DNA of 37,708 nt from a virus, in IMG/VR virus record IMGVR_UViG_3300042540_000260, positions 1 to 37,708 of that record; one strand, 5' to 3'. The notes under the pieces were generated by a model. The model made no database searches. It was not told where the DNA came from and was given only the letters and a program-made list of their open reading frames with translations. The translations under genes and the position numbers were made by a program. Shown one piece after another: positions 14,469 to 21,760 of this stretch (positions are counted from its first letter, which is position 1; each line of letters starts with the position of its first letter).

Positions 14469-16571
14469 TTAAACGTAATCGTTGGTGATATCGACAAGCA
14501 GCGCATCGATCCTAACATAGCTGAACCTATAAGGAGATGCGTTGATTCTGTAAACAAAAAGACCAGTAGGGAATGTTGAGTATTCCGTTGCCGAAAGAGA
14601 AGAAGGGGTTATTGAAACGGTTCCAGCTTCGGATGGAAATCCAGTAATATCAATATCAAGATCGCCATGAATGGTTGCTGGGACATTGGCTATGTTTGTC
14701 GTAACGCTGCCCATTGTTGAGGTTGACGTAGCCGCAGAATCAAACGAAACAGATTCTGATGTTTCTTCTGATTGGCTTGTTTCAACAATTGCGATTTGAT
14801 AAGCCCTCGGTCTTACATTCGGCCAAAATTGTATCGATTGATTTTCTTTTTCGTTCCTGACTTTCTGCAAAACTTGATTTGGCGAAGCTGCCCCTTTAGG
14901 CAAAAAGAAGACGGCCCTAATGGTCGGAACAACGCCCCTGAACCCCTCTTCGATATCATATCTCAATGTGGCCCCAACGGAGTTTCTTTTCATTTGTGTA
15001 TAGCTATAGGTGTCTCCGTTTACTGTCGGAGCTTCGCTCTGTGCCTGAACTCCGTTGGCCGCTGCACTTATCGACATGAGTTTGTCTGGAAGCGCGACCT
15101 CAATCATGTCTGGGATTTCCCAGTAATATTCATCAAGGGATTGTTGCGCGTCTTCAACATCGTAGCGGATGACCTCGCTATAAACCACATCCCTCGGAGT
15201 TACCCTCTTTCTGTTTCCTTCGGTAAACCTTGAAGATGTGGCGCTGGCAAAAACTCTCTTATACGGGATTACTATATCAAGCTCTTCATCGTAGTCCTGC
15301 CCACGAAGGATTGGCATGAGGTTTTCGGACGGGATGTTTCCGTCTTCGTCGGCCTCTTCTGGGAACTGTTGATTTATTGGTTGAAGTTTGACCTTACGCC
15401 TTAATTTGTAGTTTCCCCCAACATTGGTAAGTTCATCGGAAACTGTTCCGTATTCTGGAATCCCGAAAATATCACTGGACGGAAATTCTTCTGTTACAGT
15501 GGCAAGCCCGCCGCCAAGCTCAGATGTATAGACCTTACCCTCAAGTGAAGAATTTGATTGAAGACCCCTGTAGGTTTTGCGGATTCTTTTTACAAATTCC
15601 GTAACCTGTTGTTCGCTCTTTGACAACTGATATTGTCCATCAACCACATCGAATGTGATATTGTCGGGAACTATACCAGCTTCTAGGATTTCTTCTGAAC
15701 GAAGACCAGAAAACACCCTAAACTTTTCGGGGGTAATATCAATTGTTTCAAGAGACCTTGTTTTTCCAGCGAAGACGGCGGGAATCTCAACTTTTCTTTC
15801 GACCAACGATTCTTTGTCTTCGGCGTTTGCCTCGACAGTAAGAAGCGCGGTTAACTCTGGGGGAACATATCCATTAGCAGCCTTTCGTTGTGCGGTGATG
15901 GTGGCAAGTTGTCCTTCGTTATTGGTAACCTTGCTAACGAGTTGCGGGCCAGCAACAGAGTAAGTTTGGACTACCTTATAGGACAAAAATTCATTGTATG
16001 GCTCGTAAGAGATTTGGGTAATAACCCCGTTTTCATTTTCAAGACTGGCGGTCTCCTCTCCAGTCGGGACAATGAGTTGGCGGCGTTCCTTGACTGGCCC
16101 ACGGGACGGATCATAAAAATCCCGATCCTTGATGGGGAAAAGAGAATTGCCATCTTCGTCGGTCTTGATTGACCAAGTCTCTTCAATCTCTAGAGAGACA
16201 ATGGCAGAACCATCGCGTCCTTCGTAAGATATCTTTCTATCGGAAGCCAAGTCGGCCTGTTGGCCCTCATTCTTGACGGCCCTGCGTCTTCCTTGAATCG
16301 GGCCTAGATCATCATCATAGCGGGTAAAAGGAACCCAAGGGGCGGGCAGGATCTCGTAAACGTGGGTGACAATCTGATCTCCAGAGGCTGGTTGCGCCCC
16401 CGTGAACACATGGTTGGGATAGCGTTTACTGTCGGGGTGCGGACTAAGATCCTCTGGGACTTTGTAGCCAGCGGTTCTTGGATCTCGCTTAATTCCAATT
16501 ACGGGATAGTCACGATCACTTGCCGCATAGGAAACAACATATGATCTGTCGATAGGAGGATAATCAGCCAT
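14469..16571 (-). CDS. Large tail-module protein with internal repeats, 700 aa
   Basis: This is the first gene of the minus-strand trio, without signal peptide, membrane segments or enzyme motifs. The N-terminal third has related ~50-70-residue units: about 90-135 (GPIQGRRRAVKNEGQQADL ... SLEIEETWSI), 157-205 (GPVKERRQLIVPTGEETASL ... SYKVVQTYSV) and from 208 (GPQLVSKVTNNEGQLATI). Later parts are beta-rich, and the last ~90 residues (Ser/Thr-rich, then DITGFPSEAGTVSITPSS) look like a receptor-facing domain. It resembles large repeat-built tail or baseplate-type proteins of environmental phages, but the family is not identified. Confidence 0.6.
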   Translation of the reverse strand: MADYPPIDRSYVVSYAASDRDYPVIGIKRDPRTAGYKVPEDLSPHPDSKRYPNHVFTGAQPASGDQIVTHVYEILPAPWVPFTRYDDDLGPIQGRRRAVKNEGQQADLASDRKISYEGRDGSAIVSLEIEETWSIKTDEDGNSLFPIKDRDFYDPSRGPVKERRQLIVPTGEETASLENENGVITQISYEPYNEFLSYKVVQTYSVAGPQLVSKVTNNEGQLATITAQRKAANGYVPPELTALLTVEANAEDKESLVERKVEIPAVFAGKTRSLETIDITPEKFRVFSGLRSEEILEAGIVPDNITFDVVDGQYQLSKSEQQVTEFVKRIRKTYRGLQSNSSLEGKVYTSELGGGLATVTEEFPSSDIFGIPEYGTVSDELTNVGGNYKLRRKVKLQPINQQFPEEADEDGNIPSENLMPILRGQDYDEELDIVIPYKRVFASATSSRFTEGNRKRVTPRDVVYSEVIRYDVEDAQQSLDEYYWEIPDMIEVALPDKLMSISAAANGVQAQSEAPTVNGDTYSYTQMKRNSVGATLRYDIEEGFRGVVPTIRAVFFLPKGAASPNQVLQKVRNEKENQSIQFWPNVRPRAYQIAIVETSQSEETSESVSFDSAATSTSTMGSVTTNIANVPATIHGDLDIDITGFPSEAGTVSITPSSLSATEYSTFPTGLFVYRINASPYRFSYVRIDALLVDITNDYV

Positions 16572-16584
16572 GGAGAATCCCGAA

Positions 16585-16613
16585 AACCTACTCTAAAAAG
16601 AAGGTGGCGGCAA
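16585..16613 (-). promoter_or_regulatory. Weak candidate promoter for the minus-strand tail module
   Basis: Read on the minus strand, TTGCCG (16613-16608) is followed after 17 bases by TAGGTT (16590-16585), which begins 19 bases before the ATG at 16571. The geometry matches the plus-strand candidates but both hexamers are poor. Some promoter must lie in this gap because it is the only non-coding space upstream of the trio. Confidence 0.25.
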
Positions 16614-16661
16614 GATGATTTTCCTCTTGCATCATTCCGTATCTTTGCTAAATTTCACAGT

Positions 16662-16679
16662 GGAAGACATTCGTCTTCC
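16662..16679 (+). other. Perfect 7-bp hairpin in the divergent gap
   Basis: GGAAGAC pairs with GTCTTCC around an ATTC loop and is followed on the plus strand by TGTTTT. It lies 18 bases before the strong terminator stem. The two could form the 3' part of one small structured RNA, or this could be a weak terminator or operator. No protein-coding signal is visible in 16572-16779. Confidence 0.45.
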
Positions 16680-16696
16680 TGTTTTCATGTGTGTGG

Positions 16697-16732
16697 GCGG
16701 GGTCGGGCTAAAAACTCGGCCCCGCTTTTTTT
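16697..16732 (+). terminator. Strong intrinsic terminator (plus strand)
   Basis: GCGGGGTCGGG pairs with CTCGGCCCCGC (two G-U pairs) around CTAAAAA and is followed by seven T's. The T-run is present only in the plus direction. It ends any plus-strand transcript arriving from the left, just before the promoter of the 16780 operon. Confidence 0.85.
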
Positions 16733-16738
16733 GAACAC

Positions 16739-16767
16739 TTGACAAGTTGGGTTGTCGGATATAACGA
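16739..16767 (+). promoter_or_regulatory. Probable promoter of the 16780 operon
   Basis: A perfect TTGACA (16739-16744) is followed by TAACGA after 17 bases, or by TATAAC (16760-16765, 5/6 to sigma-70) after 15. The ATG at 16780 lies 18 bases after the TAA element, leaving at most a very short leader. It starts seven bases after the terminator's T-run, a clean terminator-promoter border. Confidence 0.55.
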
Positions 16768-16779
16768 ACATCTACCTAT

Positions 16780-17406
16780 ATGGCATATCAATCCAACCAA
16801 CCCAAAGCACCAGTCCTCTCACATTTCACGCTCGCGAAAAACGGGCCAAAGCTCGTAGTCATCAAATCAGCCCCCAAGTGGGTGAAGAATAACAGCCTAT
16901 GCGTTATCGAATTGATCGTTGACGGCGTGGCTCATGTGTATTTTACTGAGAATAAGGATATTGCGTCGAAGTTTCAGCAATATGTTGGTAAGTCTGTAGT
17001 GCTTATTGCCTCTGGCAATTCCAAGCAGAAGACCGATTCCATGGAGATCCAGCCTGCTGGGGTTCCTGCTTCCAGCCTGCCCGCCGCCCAGAGTGGGCCA
17101 CAATCGCCCCAGAAGCCCGCAGAAACAGTTATTACGGCCCCACCCCACAAAGACAAAGAAGCCAAGCAATTCCTCTGTCAGGCGGCAAATCTGATGCGCT
17201 TGTGTGTCAAGAAGGCCAATGATATTGCGGTGGAACTAGATTTGCCTAATGAACACAGGCAGGGTATTGCCAGCAGCCTCTTTATCAATGCCGACCGCCA
17301 TGGGTTTGTTTCTTCAATGCCAATCACTCCGTATAAACCAGATCAATATGGCTGGGGTTCAAGCAAAGAAACATCCCTAAAAGTCCCAATTCCAAATGAA
17401 GAATAA
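16780..17406 (+). CDS. Possible ssDNA-binding (OB-fold-like) protein, 208 aa
   Basis: The first ~90 residues are beta-rich and end in FQQYVGKSVVLIASGNSK, the sort of strand pattern seen in OB-folds. A Pro/Ser/Gln linker (about 90-125) follows, then a helical domain with QAANLMRLCVKKANDIAVEL and SLFINADRHGFV. This arrangement recalls phage ssDNA-binding or replication-accessory proteins, but I cannot name a family. It heads an operon with nucleases, which would suit a DNA-metabolism role. Alternatives include a generic accessory factor. Its end overlaps the HNH gene by 11 bases. Confidence 0.5.
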   Translation: MAYQSNQPKAPVLSHFTLAKNGPKLVVIKSAPKWVKNNSLCVIELIVDGVAHVYFTENKDIASKFQQYVGKSVVLIASGNSKQKTDSMEIQPAGVPASSLPAAQSGPQSPQKPAETVITAPPHKDKEAKQFLCQAANLMRLCVKKANDIAVELDLPNEHRQGIASSLFINADRHGFVSSMPITPYKPDQYGWGSSKETSLKVPIPNEE

Positions 17407-17899
17407 AGAATCAATAGATTTTTTAGAAGCATCTAAATGTTTGGAATACTGTCCGAACACTGGAGTTTTTCATTGGAAAGTTTATCGCTCGCGTAATGCA
17501 AAAGCAGGACAAATTGCTGGAACTGGGCACATTGCTGGCTATACCCAAATAGGATATAAACAAAAAATATACTTAGCCCACAGACTGGCGTGGTTTATGT
17601 TTTACAAAAAGTGGCCATCAGAACATATAGACCATATCAATGGGAACAGAAAAGATAACAGGATTTGCAATCTAAGAGAATGCACTCATTCACAAAATCT
17701 TTTAAATAGGACAAAACAAATCAATAACAAAACTGGACACAAAAATATTTTTCTGGAAGGCCGAAGCAAAAAATACATAGTAAAAATAAATAAGAACAAA
17801 AAGGTTCACTATGTTGGTAAATTCTTAAAACTTGAAAACGCAATCAAAGCAAGAGACCGCGCCCACAAAAACATCTGTGGCGAGTTCTCTAAAATCTAA
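17396..17899 (+). CDS. HNH homing endonuclease with AP2-like DNA-binding region, 167 aa
   Basis: The HNH_3-type core is visible as LAHRLAWFMFY, then EHIDHINGNRKDN (D79-H80, N84, N88) and NLRECT. After it, TGHKNIFLEGRSKKYIVKI and GKFLKLENAIKARDRAH match the AP2-type DNA-binding module that follows HNH in phage homing enzymes. It is a free-standing gene. Its composition is much richer in A/T and Lys/Asn/Ile than its neighbours, and it is squeezed between two genes with overlaps at both ends (11 bases, then TAATG). Both features are typical of a mobile endonuclease gene that entered this site. Confidence 0.85.
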   Translation: MKNKESIDFLEASKCLEYCPNTGVFHWKVYRSRNAKAGQIAGTGHIAGYTQIGYKQKIYLAHRLAWFMFYKKWPSEHIDHINGNRKDNRICNLRECTHSQNLLNRTKQINNKTGHKNIFLEGRSKKYIVKINKNKKVHYVGKFLKLENAIKARDRAHKNICGEFSKI

Positions 17900-18174
17900 T
17901 GACTGATGAACGAGAGCGCGGAGATTCCAGCCGAAACCACGGCATCGAAATTCTGTCGCATGATAAGGGATCATTCCTCGTTCAAAGTCGGTCTCATCGC
18001 GAGGACTACTACTTGGTGGAGTTCACTACCGATGAAGCGGGAGACATCACAGGATGTTCCTGCACTTGTTCAGGCTATCACTTCCGCAAAGAGTGCTTCC
18101 ACATCCGATACCTCTGCAAACTCTTGGGCGTCGAAACGCCGAAGCCAACAAACAACCAACTAATAGCAGCATAA
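17899..18174 (+). CDS. SWIM zinc-finger protein, 91 aa
   Basis: The core CSCTCSGYHFRKECFHIRYL gives the SWIM pattern CxCx(n)CxH (C55-x-C57 ... C66-x-H68), preceded by strands (GSFLVQSRS, YYLVEF), as in stand-alone SWIM proteins. SWIM domains bind DNA or proteins and often accompany recombination or helicase factors. Here the PD-(D/E)XK nuclease follows within two genes. Start and previous stop share TAATG. Confidence 0.8.
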   Translation: MTDERERGDSSRNHGIEILSHDKGSFLVQSRSHREDYYLVEFTTDEAGDITGCSCTCSGYHFRKECFHIRYLCKLLGVETPKPTNNQLIAA

Positions 18175-18178
18175 CAAT

Positions 18179-18340
18179 ATGAAGAGATCCAAAGGACAGA
18201 AAAAAGTGGCAACCGTAATGCGTGAATTTTCCAAGGGGAAACTCAAAAGCAGTTCGGGCCAGAAAGTGACTAACCGTAAAATGGCCCAAGCAATCGCTCT
18301 TTCGGAAGCTGGCATGAGCAAAAAGAAGAAGGGCAAATAA
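18179..18340 (+). CDS. DUF6496-like small basic protein, 53 aa
   Basis: The protein reads KVATVMREFSKGKLKSSSG, then QKVTNRKMAQAIALSEAGM and a poly-Lys end. The 'V-M-x-E-F-x-x-G-x-L-x-S-x-S-G-x-K-V-x-x-R-x-Q-A-I-A-I-A-L-S-E-A' pattern is a recognisable small family in phages and bacteria. The function is unknown. The strong basic charge suggests nucleic-acid binding. It starts four bases after the SWIM gene stop. Confidence 0.7.
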   Translation: MKRSKGQKKVATVMREFSKGKLKSSSGQKVTNRKMAQAIALSEAGMSKKKKGK

Positions 18341-18455
18341 TACTTTGGCAACGTCAGCCAGCATTACGGGTCGCAACCGTGGGCTACAATGGCGTGACAG
18401 CAGGAGAGACTGCACATCTTTTGAACGCCGAAACAAAACCACGGTCTAAACCCAC

Positions 18456-19328
18456 ATGTCCATCATCAGTAATATCTACAATCTCCCGCAACCCTTCGTA
18501 GACCTCGTCAGCGAGGATACCTACAGTAAGGGCGAGTCCGACATCACTACTACGGGGCTGGCTCAACCTCCTAAGATTTCTGAACTATGGAGACGCCATG
18601 GCAATGAGATCACCATAGACTGTTCTGAGAAAGTGTGGACAATGCTTGGAACGGCCAATCATTACGTTCTGGAGCAAGTGGCGAAACGCAATCCTGAACG
18701 CTACGTTTGCGAGCAACGATTCTACGTCTCAATTGATGGCGTCAAGCTTGGAGGACAGATCGATCTCTATGACCGCGAGACTGAAACCCTATGGGACTAC
18801 AAGGTTAGTAGCGTCTACAAAGCCATGAGCGATGACAGGCTTGAGTGGACAAAGCAAGCCAACGTCAATAAACTCCTCTGCGAACACAACGGCATCCATC
18901 CCAAGAAACTGGCCATCCTGCTTGTTTGTAAGGATTGGAAGCGCAAGGACGCCGAATTCAAGGCCGACTATCCCAAGTGCGCCATCCAAGAAATTCCGCT
19001 CCAGATTTGGCATGAGGCCGAAACAATGGCTTACATTCGTTCCCGTATCGCCTTGCACAATGCCGCAAAGCTGGTAGAAAAAGAGGATGACATCCCCGTC
19101 TGCACCGAGGAAGAGCGTTGGAGTAAACCCACAACGTGGGCCGTCCTCAAAGAAAAAGGAGCGAAACGTGCCGTTAATGGTGGCGTTTACGGATCTGAGG
19201 CTGAAGCTTTGTTACACTCAAAAAGAATCGGTGGTCATGTTGAGAAACGGGAGGGTGAAGAAACAAGATGTCTTAGCTATTGCCAAGTCAGGCAATGGTG
19301 TAACTTTGGAAGAAAACTAACAAAATAA
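18456..19328 (+). CDS. PD-(D/E)XK nuclease with four-cysteine (probable Fe-S) cluster, 290 aa
   Basis: This looks like a RecB/Cas4-like exonuclease. The core is H69 with E73 in the first helix, then GGQIDLYD (D103), then LWDYKV (D114, K116) and Q134 in WTKQAN: the D ... D-x-K ... Q order of this superfamily. Cysteines C216, C272, C276 and C282 (RCLSYCQVRQWC) resemble the iron-sulphur staple of Cas4/AddB-type enzymes. Phage members process DNA ends in recombination or degrade host DNA. 115 non-coding bases lie upstream (18341-18455); they show no clear promoter in the common register. The SWIM protein and possible ssDNA-binding protein nearby support a recombination role. Confidence 0.75.
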   Translation: MSIISNIYNLPQPFVDLVSEDTYSKGESDITTTGLAQPPKISELWRRHGNEITIDCSEKVWTMLGTANHYVLEQVAKRNPERYVCEQRFYVSIDGVKLGGQIDLYDRETETLWDYKVSSVYKAMSDDRLEWTKQANVNKLLCEHNGIHPKKLAILLVCKDWKRKDAEFKADYPKCAIQEIPLQIWHEAETMAYIRSRIALHNAAKLVEKEDDIPVCTEEERWSKPTTWAVLKEKGAKRAVNGGVYGSEAEALLHSKRIGGHVEKREGEETRCLSYCQVRQWCNFGRKLTK

Positions 19329-19332
19329 AACT

Positions 19333-19590
19333 ATGAGCATAGAATACAGAGGAGAAAAGTTCAGTGGCTATAACAAGCCAAAACGCACGGCCAATGGCCC
19401 CAAAAAATTCGCCGTCCTTGCCAAGCAGGGAGACGAAGTAAAACTGGTTCGCTTTGGTGACCCAACAATGTCGATCAAGAAAGACCAGCCAGCCCGAAAG
19501 AAAAGCTACTGTGCGCGTTCTGGCGGCATCAAGGGAACAAGTAACAAACTGTCGGCCAATTACTGGTCGCGTAAAAAATGGGAGTGCTAA
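19333..19590 (+). CDS. Conserved small phage protein (SGYNKPKR / SYCARS type), 85 aa
   Basis: The features FSGYNKPKRTANGPKKFAVLA, VKLVRFGDPTMS, KSYCARSGG and SANYWSRKKWEC recur in small proteins of many marine and freshwater phages. They are thought to form a compact beta-rich fold whose function is unknown. The C-terminal Trp/Lys-rich end and two Cys are conserved-looking. It belongs to a set of three tiny basic genes between the nuclease and the glycosyltransferase. Confidence 0.7.
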   Translation: MSIEYRGEKFSGYNKPKRTANGPKKFAVLAKQGDEVKLVRFGDPTMSIKKDQPARKKSYCARSGGIKGTSNKLSANYWSRKKWEC

Positions 19591-19594
19591 TACT

Positions 19595-19732
19595 ATGAAA
19601 AAACGAGGACTATACGACAACATTAATGCAAGGAAGAAGTCTGGCACTAGTCGCCCGAAATCCAAATCTACTATCGATCCCAAGGTCTATAAGAAGATGA
19701 AGGCCAAGAAGGGCGGATTCAAAGAGAAATGA
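19595..19732 (+). CDS. Tiny basic phage protein, 45 aa
   Basis: The product begins MKKRGLYDNINARKKSGTSR and ends in a Lys-rich tail. The 'G-L-Y-x-N-I-x-x-(K/R)-(K/R)-K-x-G' opening is found in small phage and bacterial proteins of unknown role. I start at ATG 19595, four bases after the previous stop; the open frame continues upstream but only as an overlap of that gene. It overlaps the next gene by ATGA. Confidence 0.65.
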   Translation: MKKRGLYDNINARKKSGTSRPKSKSTIDPKVYKKMKAKKGGFKEK

Positions 19733-19953
19733 AACCACACCCAGACGATAATATCTTCAAGGTCAAAGACTTTATCAACGAACTCTCCAAGGTTCAGGAC
19801 TCCTACTTTGAAAGTCTTTGCAATGAATTTGATATTGAAGAAGGCAATCTAAAAGATCATCTATTTGACTACGTCTATAATGAACAGAAAATGGTAACCT
19901 TTGGGGAATATCTTGATGGTTTCGGGCTTGGTCATCTTTGGGACGGGCTGTGA
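19729..19953 (+). CDS. Hypothetical acidic helical protein, 74 aa
   Basis: A small acidic, probably all-helical protein with no recognised family: FKVKDFINELSKVQDSYFE, then NEFDIEEGNLKDHLFDYV. It is coupled to both neighbours, by ATGA at its start and GTGA at its end. An anti-restriction or DNA-mimic role would suit the charge and size but nothing else supports it. Confidence 0.55.
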   Translation: MKPHPDDNIFKVKDFINELSKVQDSYFESLCNEFDIEEGNLKDHLFDYVYNEQKMVTFGEYLDGFGLGHLWDGL

Positions 19954-20735
19954 CCCTCAATATCTTCACGATTGTCCTTGATGGCTCTCCGTGGATTGGG
20001 GCGCAGTTTGCGGAGTTGTGCCGACTAAGAGACGTTGATTGGCATTGGTCGATTGTCGAGGGTGCAGCGATGCCCCAGAAAGATACAGCTTGGATGGGCA
20101 ACCAGACGGGTAAAGTCTCCCACGATGGCACATATCAGTTCCTTCAAGCCCTAGCGTCCCATCCCCGAATAACGGTCAACAGCAAATCCGAATGGGGTGG
20201 AAAAACGGAGATGATCAATGCCGCATTGACCGCCCTCAAGAAAGACGGCGTATTACTTCAAATGGATAGTGATGAGTTGTGGACAGCACAGCAGATGAGT
20301 GATCTCATTCCAATCTTTGATGGCAACCCCGAAATCAACACTCTGAAGATCAAGATGGATTACATGCTTGGGCCTAATGTAAAATCCACATCCACAGATG
20401 GTTACGGTAACAGGAAGGATGAGTGGATTCGGGCTTGGAGGTATAGTGTTGGGCTTTGGATGGAGCGCCATGAACCTCCCGTGTTCAATGGGAATAGAGG
20501 TAAGATTTGCGAACGAGACGAATCAACAGCTATGCTAGGCCCAATCCTCCACATGGCATGGGTGACCCCGCAACAAGTAGCCCAGAAACAAAGGATCTAT
20601 CGGGGTGGATACGAGAATGCTTGCGAAGACTGGGAAAGGTTGCAGAAGAATATGAACTGGCCAGTCAAGGATCTGAAACAGTTTTTGCCATGGGTGGGTA
20701 GCGGGGCTTCGGCGGATTTACTTTTCAAGCAATAA
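19950..20735 (+). CDS. Glycosyltransferase family 2-like protein, 261 aa
   Basis: This is a GT-A-type enzyme. LNIFTIVLDGSPWIGAQF at the N-terminus is the nucleotide-binding strand, and LLQMDSDELW gives a D-x-D metal motif (D106, D108). The rest holds Trp-rich acceptor-site-like segments. I use GTG 19950, which overlaps the upstream stop as GTGA; a TTG at 19938 would only lengthen the overlap. Phage glycosyltransferases modify host surface glycans, phage DNA bases or virion proteins. With the second sugar-enzyme cluster at 32472-36037 a glycan target is most likely. It is the last gene before a promoter-like element. Confidence 0.7.
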   Translation: MTLNIFTIVLDGSPWIGAQFAELCRLRDVDWHWSIVEGAAMPQKDTAWMGNQTGKVSHDGTYQFLQALASHPRITVNSKSEWGGKTEMINAALTALKKDGVLLQMDSDELWTAQQMSDLIPIFDGNPEINTLKIKMDYMLGPNVKSTSTDGYGNRKDEWIRAWRYSVGLWMERHEPPVFNGNRGKICERDESTAMLGPILHMAWVTPQQVAQKQRIYRGGYENACEDWERLQKNMNWPVKDLKQFLPWVGSGASADLLFKQ

Positions 20736-20742
20736 TCTGCTA

Positions 20743-20771
20743 TTGACCTTCTAGAGATGGCATGGTAATTT
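20743..20771 (+). promoter_or_regulatory. Probable promoter of the second virion operon
   Basis: TTGACC (20743-20748) within GCTATTGAC is followed after 17 bases by TAATTTC. Both blocks are identical to those at the capsid promoter (5931 and 5958) and stand at the same spacing. The TAA element begins 16 bases before the ATG at 20782, so the mRNA would be nearly leaderless. Confidence 0.6.
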
Positions 20772-20781
20772 CGCGGGCAAA

Positions 20782-21756
20782 ATGTCCTCATTGACCCTTG
20801 GCCTCGCAGTAGAGAGAATCCCTACATCAGTCAAACCTGTTGCCGATCCGCCCGATCTGGCAGGTTTTGATGCGGACGCCGAACTCCGCAACAATATCAA
20901 TCGTTTCTGTGAGCGGGTATTGGCCGAGGGCAAGTGGTCAGGTCTGGTTGTTCAGGCCATGATCACGGCCTACGGGGACGCCAACGACAACAAGTTTATC
21001 ACCCTCCCCCGCCATCTGGAAACCTGTATCCGTGCAGGACAGTCAGGCTATAAGACCCGATCCGTTCAGAGCGAATGGTATCAATATCTTCCTCAAGGGC
21101 GCGGCATCCGAAAATCTGACGAGAAATACTTTGGCCCCATCCAAGACATGGGTGAGGGCTTTGTCACCTTTCGGGACATTGAGACGCCGTCCCAACTTAC
21201 CCTATCTAGCAGTGAAACAGAGTGTGCAGGAAGCTACATCTGGATTCGCGGAAAGGACTCAAATGGGAATAAAATTTATTCTACAGTGGATGGAGAACGA
21301 GTGGAAGGAATTCGTCTTGACCTTGGAGACGGAACCCAAACGACATCTCAAACGTTCAAGGAGATCTATTCTGTCGAGAAAACCCCTACCACGGGCGTCA
21401 TCTCCCTATCGGCTGGAGCGACCACCTTGGCCAAGTATGAGTCGGGGGAGCGGGCTATAAGCTATCGTCGGTATCTGGTAGATCGCAATTGGGAGAGTGT
21501 TCAGGGTATTTTCAAGCGCAAGCATTGCTGGGCTATTAGCGACAACGATCCGCTTTATCCTGATTCCTTGGAAGCCATCAAGCTTGGTCTCATGGCTCTC
21601 AACGCCGAAGAAAAGTCCGATGTCGAGCGCGGCCAATATTACATGGACAGAGCTATTTTGCTTCTCAACGCCGAACTAAAAGAGTATAACGCAGGGCAAG
21701 AAGGGGTTATGCAAATAGCTCCTTGGCTTACTCGTAGACTCGTAAATATGACCTAA
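20782..21756 (+). CDS. Structural protein, probable tail/neck component, 324 aa
   Basis: No enzyme motif is seen. The N-terminal half is helical (DADAELRNNINRFCERVLAEG) and includes an early strand block with TLPRHLETCIRAGQSGYKTR. The middle is beta-rich, and the C-terminus is a long helix pair with DSLEAIKLGLMALNAEEKSD and YYMDRAILLLNAELKEY. This pattern of ~320 residues resembles podoviral tail or neck structural proteins coded just before internal proteins. It opens an operon ending with the giant protein. Confidence in a virion role is good; the exact position in the particle is uncertain. Confidence 0.6.
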   Translation: MSSLTLGLAVERIPTSVKPVADPPDLAGFDADAELRNNINRFCERVLAEGKWSGLVVQAMITAYGDANDNKFITLPRHLETCIRAGQSGYKTRSVQSEWYQYLPQGRGIRKSDEKYFGPIQDMGEGFVTFRDIETPSQLTLSSSETECAGSYIWIRGKDSNGNKIYSTVDGERVEGIRLDLGDGTQTTSQTFKEIYSVEKTPTTGVISLSAGATTLAKYESGERAISYRRYLVDRNWESVQGIFKRKHCWAISDNDPLYPDSLEAIKLGLMALNAEEKSDVERGQYYMDRAILLLNAELKEYNAGQEGVMQIAPWLTRRLVNMT

Positions 21757-21760
21757 TACT

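Noticed and set aside
14772-15233. Plus-strand open frame opposite the 700-residue tail protein
   Set aside because: It is Cys/Phe/Arg-rich and irregular, consistent with antisense of a beta-rich gene. The minus-strand trio is consistent in spacing and type.
18421-18452. TTGAAC and TAAACC upstream of the PD-(D/E)XK nuclease gene
   Set aside because: They are 20 bases apart and the second begins nine bases from the ATG, out of register with the other candidates. The gap 18341-18455 otherwise shows no clear signal.
19454-19594. Upstream extension of the 45-residue basic protein
   Set aside because: The extension lies in the overlap with the conserved SYCARS-type gene. The known small-protein opening begins at ATG 19595.
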